A DNA stretch of 64,000 nucleotides from Glomus cerebriforme. Taxonomy: Eukaryota > Glomeromycota > Glomeromycetes > Glomerales > Glomeraceae. The notes under the pieces are model-generated. The model saw nothing but the letters and a program-made list of their open reading frames with translations, made no database searches and was not told where the DNA came from. Of the stretch, positions 12,220 to 21,700 are shown piece after piece. The stretch covers positions 60,610-124,609 of the forward strand of contig QKYT01000297.1 in assembly GCA_003550305.1 (NCBI GenBank), in the 5' to 3' direction. The position numbers and the translations under genes were made by a program. Each line of letters starts with the position of its first letter. The stretch's first letter is position 1.

Positions 12220-12753
12220 ATGGCTAGTCGTTTTCCTTTAGCACGTCTTTCTATTACAGCAACAACAGCAACTCGAAATAGAGTTGCTTATAATACTCGT
12301 CGTAACTTTGCTACAGAGGCCGTTCCGGAGAATTTTGTAGCTAAGCGTAAAGCTGTTGAAGAACATGCAAAATGTAATTTTTTTTAGAAGAGTAATTCAT
12401 ATTTTTGTAATGATTTATTCATCTTCGATGCTAAATTCGATTGAATTTTACTTTTAGCAAGCTCCGATCTTTGGAAGAAAGTTTCATTATTCGTTTGTCC
12501 CGTAGCTTTGCTTGTTAGTTCTGCTAATGCTCTTATGATCATGAAACAACACGAAGCTCATAACTTAGAACATCCTCATCATGAAGTCGAACATCCTCCC
12601 TTTGATTATCAAAAAATTAGACATAAGGTATTTGAAATATTCTGATTTATATTCTATTCGAATTACGTTAAACTTTTTTTTAAATTTTAGCCTTTCTTTT
12701 GGGGTGATGGAGATCATACTCTTTTTCACAATCCTGCTGTCAATGGACCATAG
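12220..12753 (+). CDS. COX13: Cytochrome c oxidase subunit VIa (COX13/COX6A)
   Basis: Small nuclear-encoded subunit of mitochondrial complex IV that sits at the dimer interface and modulates activity. Three exons (12220-12373, 12458-12627, 12691-12753) join in phase to 128 codons. Residues 1 to about 34 form a basic, hydroxylated presequence ending in RRNFATEA, a typical matrix-processing context. The mature part has WKKVSLFVCPVALLVSSANAL, the single membrane span, then the His-rich HEAHNLEHPHHEVEHPPFDY loop. The family signature is [23 protein letters not shown], split into short blocks: the WGDG and TLF..P.VN motifs are intact. Length and motif order match the family. The gene is convergent with the coding fossil and membrane-protein gene to the right. 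Confidence 0.95.
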
Positions 12754-13189
12754 AGTATAATAGGATTTATATTGATAGTTGAGATATTTATATTATCCAT
12801 CTTGTCTTTTAATTATAAAGATTTATTAAATTTGCTAATAAAATTAATAAATAACAGAAATTTACAAAAAACTTATCTGAAACACACTTATCTCATCATA
12901 AGTAAATTTTGTTTTAATAATAATTTTACAATTTTAAAACCTTTTGATATCTTAATAAATTTATCTAATTACTAAAAGATAAAGTTATTTTACTTTAAAA
13001 TTAAAGAAATTTTAACTAAGATTATAATTACTATATAATGTTTGCAAGTAAAAAAATTAATATTTTATATATATATTATTGGATAAAAAAAAATTGTTAT
13101 ATTGGTTATAGGACTAAATAATCTACTTTAAATGTTCAACGTCTCAAACTATCGTTAAGACTGGGTTAGTTTGGGACATGGTCAAGTTT

Positions 13190-13775
13190 CGTTTTCCCAA
13201 GTTTGATTTGGGACATGGGAGAAACATTTACATTCTGTTTTTACATACCAATATCAAAAGAAAGCCCATTTAGAAATAAGTTGGTACGAAAGTGCTACAA
13301 ATCAATTTACTGGACCGGCGCGTTACGAGGGACAAAATCAATTTTTATTTTAACATTCTTCACTATTAACTGAAGTATTGATTATAAAATACTACATTTC
13401 GCGAGAATAGATTTGGAAAAAGTAAAAGGTAAATCATATTATTTAAAGCCTTTTGCAACATTATTGAACTTTACCCAGTGTAACCACGAACAGTGTCACG
13501 TTCATTATTTGGATTTTTTCGGCGGTACATACGCCACGATTTTTATACCGGCTAAATTGATTAGATCAAGGTACCTTTTTCATTAAGTACAGTATACGCA
13601 TTTGTTTTAAAGGTATGTCAAATTTAATAAGTTATGCTAATTTTTTGTATTTTGTATTTATTTTTTGGACATTTACTAAGAAAATAGAGGATATACATGA
13701 TGAATTGCCACCTGCCAATGTCAGTCACGACGGTGATCATCAGCGAAAGGTAATAAATATAGAAAATTTCTATTT
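13190..13775 (+). pseudogene. Coding fossil of an unrecognised gene
   Basis: Two or three separate blocks read like real protein although no complete frame exists. Block 1 (about 13200-13340) reads FGTWEKHLHSVFTYQYQKK and continues HLEISWYESATNQFTGPARY before a stop. Block 2 begins after an AG at about 13410 and reads SYYLKPFATLLNFTQCNHEQ, then CHVHYLDFFGGTYATIFIPA, ending in LIRSR at a good GT donor near 13571. Block 3 (about 13677-13750) reads KKIEDIHDELPPANVSHDGD followed by HQRK and a GTAATA donor. Splice-like edges suggest a once-spliced gene. The missing donor after block 1 and its stops argue it is now dead, or that I have misplaced an exon. Family unknown. Confidence 0.4.
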
Positions 13776-13796
13776 TTAAATACTTCAGGAGTTGGT

Positions 13797-15156
13797 TCAT
13801 ATTTTACTAATAAAAAAAATTTTTTTTTTTAAAAAAAAAACAATTAAAAATTTAGTTGGTAAAAGAATATAAAAATTATATATAATTGATAACTTACAAT
13901 AAAATCCGAGATTTTTCCCGAAATTTCCATGACATCTCATTGTATTCCAAGAAGATAAAATTAATAATATCCAAGCCATAACTGATAGACCAAATAATAA
14001 ATTAAAAAATGCGTCATATCTAAAACAATATTGTAAATTTACTTTTTTTTCATAACAAAATTCAGTTGTTGTTCTATATAGCATCACGGATTGGCAAATA
14101 TTACCAAAATATACAATATATATCATATATTTTTTTTCATCTCTAACCTTGTAAAAAAAAAAAAAAAAATTTGAGATAAATTATTATTAAAAAAAAAAAA
14201 AATTATGAAACAATTATTATTAAATAATCACTTACACCTTTAAGCATTAAAAATGCATAAAACAAAGTGAACAAGTTCAACGGTACAGCCAAATTAATGT
14301 ATTGTAAATCATCAGGTTTCCCTAAAAGAAAATTTATACCCCAAATATTAATTAAATAATGAGTTATCCATATTCCGATTATCATCATTTTTGCGTGAAA
14401 AATGGGAAACTGCAATTGGTACACCGAATCCATTTCTGATTAATAAGTAAATAAACATTAGGTTTCAGTATGTATGTAGAGTAGATAAAAGAACTAAAAC
14501 TTTTATCCACTTACCAATTATTTCCTCATTTTTTGAATATTGATATCTGTATCTCAAGGGCCATACTCTAATTAATTATATAAATTTTTGTAAGTTTTAA
14601 AATTATTATATATTAAAATATTATCATAAATTACCTTCTTTTCCAAATATAATATAAAATTATGCAATAAAAAACTGTGAATAAGACTAAAAAGAAGAGT
14701 AAAAGAACTGCGAACGTGTAAAATATTGTAGTTTTCGGAAAGTAGCAAGCATCTTGTATTTCTGGTATTTCAGAACAAGCGTTGTTCTGTGTATAGAGGA
14801 GAGATACCCCTATGATTATAGGATCTATATTAACGCTAAGGAATGCAAGCCCGTGTAGTATTGTTTGACTAGAAAACTATAAATTAAAAACGTTAAAAAA
14901 TTGAAGTGAATTTATGATTTAATAAATTTATATAGTTACTTACCATTATAGTACCTGAAATTGCTGGAAAAAGTACGAATATGAGAGAGATACAATTCAC
15001 TGAAAATTTTCCTGTTGATACTAAAAATGCCAAAAATAAGATTGCATATACGATTATTTCTATTAGAAATGCGTAAAGAAATATTTTTTCTATAATACTA
15101 ATGCGATTATGATAACTACGAAATATGGATTGAAATGAATCATTTTCCTTTTCCAT
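13797..15156 (-). CDS. Unrecognised protein with seven hydrophobic segments
   Basis: A multi-exon gene read leftwards from ATG at 15156. Exon 1 encodes MEKENDSFQSIFRSYHNR and two hydrophobic stretches (IFLYAFLIEIIVYAILFLAF; ISLIFVLFPAISGTIM), ending at a clean GTAAGT donor near 14944. Exon 2 (about 14880-14637) adds a third stretch, a loop with two Cys (NNACSEIPEIQDACYFP), and a fourth. Later exons give a fifth (MMIIGIWITHYLINIWGINF), a sixth (LAVPLNLFTLFYAFLML) and a seventh (LLFGLSVMAWILLILSSW). Seven segments with a short N-terminus suggest a receptor-like topology, but I recognise no GPCR family motif and no function is assigned. The end is uncertain: a donor-like GTAAGT near 13898 may lead to another exon, otherwise the frame stops at 13797. 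Confidence 0.6.
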
Positions 15157-15828
15157 TTTTTTAAAGTATGAGGTAATTTGTAAAAATTATTTTTTTTTAA
15201 TTTTAAAAATTTATTGAAATTTATAATCATACAACAACTATATATAGTATTTTAAACAAAGACCTTTTTTTTAAAAAAAAAATGATTTGTTTCGCTCTTT
15301 TTTATATATTAGACAACGTTTAAAAGCGGATCATCTGATTCGCGCTGAAACAAAGAATGTAAATAAAATTGGTTGCCTTAAATTAGACAATATTAGGATA
15401 ATCATGTTTAGAATTATGAAATCTAGTGTAATAGAATGTATATTGCAATATTTGACATGCTGATAAACATATATACCAGGCTGTCCATTGTAATGATATT
15501 TCAATTTTCTTTTGTAAATTTAAGATAAAGCTAATATAATCACTTCGCAGAATACTTAATCGTTAACAAATCACATCAATTACGTCATTTGTGCCAATTT
15601 CGTATGATAAACATTTTAAAATCATTAACAAATTAGATATTTTTTCAATGTAAGGTGAGTAAGGTAGTCAATTGACTGCTAAGTCAATTGATTGTGGTAT
15701 TATTATGGACTGAACAGAAGATTTTTTGATATAGATCCTTACTGTAATTGTTTAGATTTTTATATCGTGTGACTGTATAGTGCTGACTAGTATTAGGATG
15801 GTCATGTGATACTAATCTAAATTAAAGT

Positions 15829-15852
15829 TTAGGGTTAGGGTTAGGGTTAGGG
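15829..15852 (+). repeat. Interstitial telomere-type repeat (TTAGGG)4
   Basis: Four uninterrupted copies of TTAGGG, the telomere unit of many filamentous fungi and animals, lie inside the contig with unique sequence on both sides. This could mark an old break repair, a chromosome fusion scar, or a telobox-like protein binding site. Confidence 0.8.
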
Positions 15853-16318
15853 TTTTAATTTTTTGGGATAGTTCTTTTTTTGATTTTATTAAAAAATTAT
15901 AAAAAGTTATAGTATAATTTTAGGCAACTGATATATTGGCAAATTAGAACAAATATTTATTTAAAAAAGTCTTTCTAAAGCATGAGTGAAATTCCTTTAT
16001 AAATTATAAAGGAAAAATATAGTCATGCAATTGAATTTTTATATCTGATTTCTGGAGTATAAACTCAATTCATCTTAATTGTATAAGTAATAATAGTAAT
16101 TTTTTTATTGCCTACTATATATTTAATATAATTGTTATTATAGTAATAATGACTTAATTTTATCAATTTTTTGATAAAGAGTATTTTTTTTTCTGCAAGA
16201 ATTTTGTTATATATAACTAGTAATTCAAAATGATAAACTCCATGTATTTCATGAAATGGAAAAATATCAATTTAGTGGATAAAAATATATATAATAATGA
16301 ATATAAATAGATACTTCC

Positions 16319-16606
16319 TTGGACGAATTCAACCTTCCTATAGAAAGTGCTGCTTCACGTGACCTTTGTTCCGCAACTAGATGGAAAGACAGTGTGCATA
16401 GGGTTATCAAGAAAGGGTTTAAAAAAGGTAATATTGTTGTTAAAAAAATTTGTAGAATATCAAAATTAATAGAAAACATGTACAATAGTTCATTGTATGA
16501 AAATATAGATTTAAATTTAGATTTACACAAAGGTTTATTAAATAGATTAGTTAGTCATTTCGATAATTCACAGGTACAGGATCAGGAAAAGTTTGATTAT
16601 GATTGA
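16319..16606 (+). CDS. Hypothetical 95-residue frame, doubtful
   Basis: Open frame beginning MDEFNLPIESAASRDLCS and continuing with a basic middle (RWKDSVHRVIKKGFKKGN) and a Leu/Asn-rich C-terminal half. It shows no domain that I recognise. The sequence context is the repeat-rich island between a membrane-protein gene and transposon relics. The frame is open to the left without a stop until just before the Met, so this may be the tail of a longer decayed element. Treat as hypothetical; it could also be chance, but the base composition is less AT-rich than the flanks. Confidence 0.3.
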   Translation: MDEFNLPIESAASRDLCSATRWKDSVHRVIKKGFKKGNIVVKKICRISKLIENMYNSSLYENIDLNLDLHKGLLNRLVSHFDNSQVQDQEKFDYD

Positions 16607-17833
16607 AGTTAATTCTTGGTTCCAAGATTTTCCTATTAAATTTTCTTTTCACACGACAAGTTATGCTTTTCTCAAATAGAGGGTATATTCGTGATTTATC
16701 TCTACATAATTATGTATTCTTTATAGAATTTTGATAATTATAATAAATACGATTAACTTGTTTTGATAAAAAATAAAAATAATGAATATAAATGTTCTGA
16801 ATAATAATTAATATATAATTTAGCATATATTTGTATTTTAGCTAAAAAAAATATAATATGAATCTATTTAGAAAATCTTTTTTTTTACTTAGAATTTATA
16901 TTTGATATTGAAACTAATTTAACTTAAAAAATATCATATTATTTTATTTATTTTGATTTTAGTATACATTTTTAAATTATCTCTTTATATCTGAAACTTT
17001 TTATTCAATTAAAATCAGTAGCAAAAATACTGCTCAACCACTCTTATTAATTTATTATAAATAGCAATTAATAAAATATTTTAAACTAATCTAATTTTAT
17101 ATTAAATATGCTGTAAGGAGTATTACCAATTATTTTTTTTATATTACTTGTATAGCAAAAGATTATTGAATTGTGGCAGTAATTTTCATATATATTTTTA
17201 ATGCAATATTACTATATTCTTAATAAAGAAATTTTAGTCAAACTTGAAATTAACAATTTATTAGTCATATAATTTTATTATATTAATTGTATTTTAAAAT
17301 CCATTTTGTAATCTAATAAAAATAGGTTAGCTTAAATATGATTAAATAATAATATTCACATTCAAATATACTAATATTATATAATAATTACATAATTTCA
17401 TCAGGAAATATTTTAATATGAAAATTTGCATAAATTTACGCAGTATAATATTTCATAAATTTTAAACCCGCTGCAAGTTTTCGTAAATATAATATTATAT
17501 AACTTTTCATAATATTTTGAAATTATACATTTCGTAATATTATTCTAAGATTTTATGTAAATGTAATATTTCGTAAATATTCATAATATTTCAAAAATAT
17601 ACATTTACGTAAAATTAAGTAATTTTACGCATCGTAAAATTACTTAATATTATGAAATGTAATTCTTCAAAGTTTTTTAGCATCATTACAAAGATAATAC
17701 TCTGTACTTTTTTGTAATATTTTTTGATAATGATAATTAATATTGTATTTTTACAATCATAGATAATACTTTATAATTTTACATTCTACAACACAGGTTT
17801 AAAGGTGATCATTATCACACAATTTACCACAAT
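16607..17833. other. Very AT-rich stretch with repeated TTTCGTAAATAT units
   Basis: No gene. Between about 17400 and 17660 the sequence repeats short units such as TAATATTTCGTAAATAT, TTTCATAATATT and ATTTACGTAAA in both orientations, ending in a perfect 16-base-arm palindrome at 17614-17648. This looks like a degenerate satellite or foldback end. Confidence 0.5.
17614..17648. repeat. Perfect hairpin palindrome, 16-bp arms, 3-nt loop
   Basis: Arm ATTAAGTAATTTTACG, loop CAT, then the exact reverse complement. It lies in a run of similar short TTACGTAAA-type units and could extrude as a cruciform. Confidence 0.8.
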
Positions 17834-17835
17834 TA

Positions 17836-18617
17836 AGCCTGGCCCGAAACTGAAATATTTCGGATTTGCCAAAATTCTGAAACCAAAATCTGAAATATTT
17901 TTGAAATCTGAAATTCTGAAATCCGAAATTCATGCTGAAATGCCAATATTCTAATTGGCCGAATTATTAAATTTTCTAAAAAGAGGTACGTCTAAAGCGG
18001 AGCAGAATCACGTGATTTATATGACAAATAACAGGTGATAAATAGGATTTCACCTATCGAAAAAATTTTTAAGTCCCTAGAATACTTAGGAAAAATGGAA
18101 AATGAAGGTGTGACGCGGGGGTGACAGATATGCACTATGATCACGTGATTCTGCTCCGCTTTAGACGTCCCCTAAAAAGGATATTTTATGTTACACAATT
18201 GGCGAAAACGATTTTTACTAAATTTGATTTTTTGTGGAACGGGTATCGCCTAAAAAGGAAATGATCTACACGTGAGCTTAATCCGACAATTTTTCGGCAT
18301 TTCGGCCTGATTTTGGATTTAGTAATTCTGGCCGATAATAATCACGTGATTTTTACCGTTTGCTAATTATTTAATATAAATAAAAACTTTAGCAATAAAT
18401 ATCTCGGCAACCAGTGATCACAGAAAGATGATCTTGTTATCATTAGACTCGCCTAATCGAGAGGAATCCAATGAACTATAAATCAGCTTTCTAGAATTAA
18501 TAAATGGCGAGATAAAATTTTTATTATTTTAGCCAATCAGAATTTCGGAATAATTTCAGATTTCGGTTTCGGAATTTCGGATTTCGGATTTTAGGTAAAT
18601 CAATTTCGGAGCCATCC
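17836..18617. mobile_element. Foldback/MITE element with about 110-bp inverted ends, TTA target duplication
   Basis: The left end (AGCCTGGCCCGAAACTG, then repeated TCTGAAAT/ATCCGAAAT units, ending near TTCTAATTGGCC) is matched in reverse complement at the right end (units CGGATTTCGGAATTTCGG, closing ...CAATTTCGGAGCCATCC). TTA flanks both ends, which fits a PIF/Harbinger-type 3-bp duplication. No transposase frame lies inside, so it is non-autonomous. A second, unrelated 188-bp MITE is inserted in its left half, and the core near 18411-18494 resembles the arm of the palindrome at 46778-47311. Confidence 0.65.
17984..18171. mobile_element. 188-bp MITE with 29-bp perfect inverted repeats and 8-bp target duplication
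   Basis: Termini AGGTACGTCTAAAGCGGAGC... and its mirror share a perfect inverted block of 29 bases (17988-18016 region) ending in the palindrome ATCACGTGAT. The element is flanked on both sides by CTAAAAAG (17976-17983 and 18172-18179), a clean 8-bp duplication as made by hAT-type transposases. The inside carries GGATTTCACCTATCG and GAAGGTGTGAC, which recur in a diverged copy near 41235-41365. Confidence 0.8.
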
Positions 18618-18669
18618 TTACTCTTATCATAGAGTTCATCTTACTCACTCTATTGTTTGAAACAAGGAA

Positions 18670-19530
18670 GTGGCCATAGATTCCAATCCACAAAAGTTTT
18701 TAAAACTACTGCACAACATTTCAATAGGTACAAAATGGGCTTCCTTATATTACAATTATGATCTTTATGACTCAACTTATTCTTTCGCTGAGTGGTCCTT
18801 TTTATGGATCTTTTTCATGATGCGCAATAACAATCTTTGTTTTAATAGCGATATTCATAGCTCTTTCATTTATAAGTTAAAACTTTCCAACTTATTATTA
18901 CCCGTGAACATTATTATGGCTAAAAGAAATCCTATGCTATACTCTTTGTTTAGATGCTTATACTGTTCCTGTGAACAAGAAATATTATATCCCTTATCTG
19001 TTTGTTCTGGTTTGATATAACATCTGCTTATTAGTGATCAATAGTATTATGCAACAACTGGATGAATGGCTTCCTAAAGTATACAAACATCCTGAGTTTG
19101 CTTACCTAATCATTGCTTCTCTTAAAACTTGGCTTTCCAACTTTTTCTCCTTATTTGAAATAATTGATGACAATGAAATAACTCTTTATAATACTACCTA
19201 TTGCGTTCTGTGATCAGTACTTTCATGCATAACTCTATCAACCAAATCACAACCTGACATATCAAATTATGGATAGATTTATATCAATTTTTATAAAACT
19301 CTTTTATGATCAACTATGGATTTTGTGGTGCCAATTGTTCAAAGAATGGGAAGTGAAAAGCTTACAATCTACGTCCCAGAACTCTGCTAACAACTCACCT
19401 TCCTCTAAACATTTTAACAAGAAAATTTCTTATTATTACAATGACACTCCTTATGATGAGTTTAAATACCCAGTTCTAGACAAACACACAAGGTTTCAAC
19501 ATGCTGCTTTTAAAGATTTTTAGGTAGTCC
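18670..19530 (+). pseudogene. Relic of a LINE-type retrotransposon (3' part)
   Basis: Several decayed pieces of one reading direction. 18670-19020 reads from NPQKFLKLLHNISIGTKWAS to PMLYSLFRCLYCSCEQEILY, resembling the region after the RNase H domain with a Cys-rich RCxxC block. A second piece near 19050-19200 reads LDEWLPKVYKHPEFAYLIIA. A third (19269-19523) reads from FISIFIKLFYDQLWILWCQL to a basic and Ser-rich tail. These resemble C-terminal parts of LINE open frames as I know them from Glomeromycotina. No reverse transcriptase domain is present here and stops or frame changes separate the pieces. A similar but unrelated host-protein relic cannot be excluded. Confidence 0.45.
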
Positions 19531-19869
19531 AAGATTTTGTTAAATCAGGTATTACTCATGGAGACTTTTTCTTTAAGAAAATTCATCATCTTGCCAACAA
19601 AATTCAAAACTTACATAGCAAAGATATTCTGCAGTTCGTTAGCCTATGGAAGAACTTGGAGGATTTTAATAATAATAATGAATATAGTAGTAGTTTGATT
19701 TTTGATTTTCAGGTTAACAATTGTATTTATAATAATTTTAATGTAGACATTTTGAATAATAGTTTAAATTACCAGGATAGAGTATGTAGATAAGCTAATT
19801 GTATTAATCTAGATAATTACAATGGTACTAGTCAGAAGATTAAAGGTTAAGAGTAGAGGCCATTCACAC

Positions 19870-20340
19870 TGTTACATCTAATTATTCTCTTGATTCCTTT
19901 GATTTAACTTTTATTCTTTAAGTTTGAAATAAAAAATTAATTAAGTTTATGATCATAGAGGTAACAATATTTTATGTTTTATTGAGTACAGTTCGCTCTT
20001 TAATTGGTAAACAGTATAGGATTTTAAAGGTAAAAGATATTTTATTATTTAAATTGAAATTACAAGAACTAAGGAGAACTTAATAAAATTCTCAGGATAT
20101 TTATACAAAAATAAAATATAANAAAAAGATATTAACTATCNTAAATATAANNAANATAATAAANATNNTAAATATAATAAATATAATAAAGAAATTAAAT
20201 ATATTAAATATCTTAACTATCCTAACTAAGATCATTAATATCACTACTATCATTAAGATTACCGTGATTATAAAAATCATGATCATAGAGTGACACAGTA
20301 CAGCACAGTAAATCGGTGCAGTAGAGTTACATATTAATAA
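19870..20340 (-). repeat. 3' LTR of the Ty3/gypsy element
   Basis: Plus-strand edges are TGTTACATC... and ...GTTACATATTAATAA. It aligns throughout with the right LTR, differing by point changes and an insertion in the ATATAATAA-rich middle. Eight unresolved N bases fall in that low-complexity middle. Confidence 0.85.
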
Positions 20341-20344
20341 CTTT

Positions 20345-21010
20345 CTTCTCCTATAACCAAGCTCTTGCAATGGTCATAGCTTCTTCAAGTAGAGCCTGGT
20401 ATTGAGTTATACCAATTCTTGAGATCATGGTCAAGGTCATGTTTCTAGAGTGATTAATTTGTTTTGTTCCCAAGAATTCAAATATATAATAAATACGAAC
20501 TACTACTTTTTGATAATAGGGCGAGAGTAGTTTCATACAAAGGGCTCTTTCAGTTAAAATAGAAGTTTTAGTTTCGATGACTTCTCCTATATACCAAGCG
20601 TTCAGAAGAGTTTCTACATGGTTCCTTCTGCTAACAGCTCTTCTTAATTGTCAAAGAAGAGAGTTTATTTGTTTCTTTATGATATTACATTCAAGGATCT
20701 TACATAGTCAATTCCAATTTGATAGAAAAGTGTTCCAACTGGAATTGGATGTAATGATTCCTGTTACTTCGATTTTGCTCTTCTTTGGCATGCGTCACAT
20801 GACTCTACATAGGTACTAATGTCTTGAAACATTTGAGGCCAAAAGAATCGCTTCTTCATTTTATCCATCATTCTATCTTTGGAGCGTGTACTGCTGTGAG
20901 GTCATTATGAAACATATAAAGTACGGGATTTATTTCATATTTTTGGACTACTTTAACTAAATTATTCTGCTTATTTCTATCTTTCTTATATAATAAATTG
21001 GTTTTAACTA
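20345..21010 (-). pseudogene. Truncated integrase of the Ty3/gypsy element
   Basis: The zinc-binding HHCC region is readable in reverse: VLYMFHNDLTAVHAP gives the two His, and KRFFWPQMFQDISTYVESCD followed by ACQRR gives the two Cys. The catalytic core starts with HPIPVGTLFYQIGIDYV, holding the first Asp of the DDE triad, but after about 20 further residues the frame breaks and most of the core, including the other two acidic residues, is missing. A C-terminal piece (20351-20536) ending ALLEEAMTIARAWL runs into the polypurine tract. An internal deletion inside the integrase core explains this arrangement. Confidence 0.7.
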
Positions 21011-21700
21011 AATAATGTTTTGATTGGTTTTGTAATTGCTTTTGTTATGCTTCACTAAAATCTAAAAGATATGTATTATTACTGATAAAATTTAATAAAT
21101 TATGATAATGTTAGGTATCCATTTAATTGGCCGTTCATCACAATGTGAACGCTTTAGCTTTCATCATAAAGAAATAACAAAATAAAATTATACTAAAAAC
21201 TATATAAAAAAAATATTGCTAAAAAAATAAATCTAATCTAATTTGGCAACAATTGGTTTAAGGGAAGGGGTATAGGTAGGTAAGTTATTGTAGAGCCATT
21301 CTAGAAGTCTCAAATATACTACTGCATTTTCATATTGAACTAGGATAAGTTCTTTCTACTATGGTACGTTAACTAAAACACTTGAATCCATGTCAGAATG
21401 AGGATGTCTAGGAGCAAAACTCCAAATACAATGTTGATAAAGGGTGCCATATACTAAGTTCTTTTTACAGACTTTGCAGTACGTATGAATATAGTAATTT
21501 TTGGTATTACAGTCCCAGGTACACTTGTTTCTTCCTCTGGTTATTAGTTGTCCTGCGATAACTTGCTTAATTTGGATGCCTGTACGATATATTTACTCAA
21601 TATCTTCTCTGATGAAGTTACATGCAGGAGTTTCCATCTCATACATTCCTATGCCTTCACTTTGCTCAGAATTTGAAGTATCATCATTGGAATGGTATTC

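Noticed and set aside
16267..16530. Minus-strand frame overlapping the doubtful 95-residue frame
   Set aside because: Antisense shadow with Phe/Leu-rich composition; no motif.
20577..20819. Plus-strand frame with hydrophobic stretches near the left LTR
   Set aside because: Antisense shadow of the integrase remnant, whose minus-strand reading has the HHCC motif.
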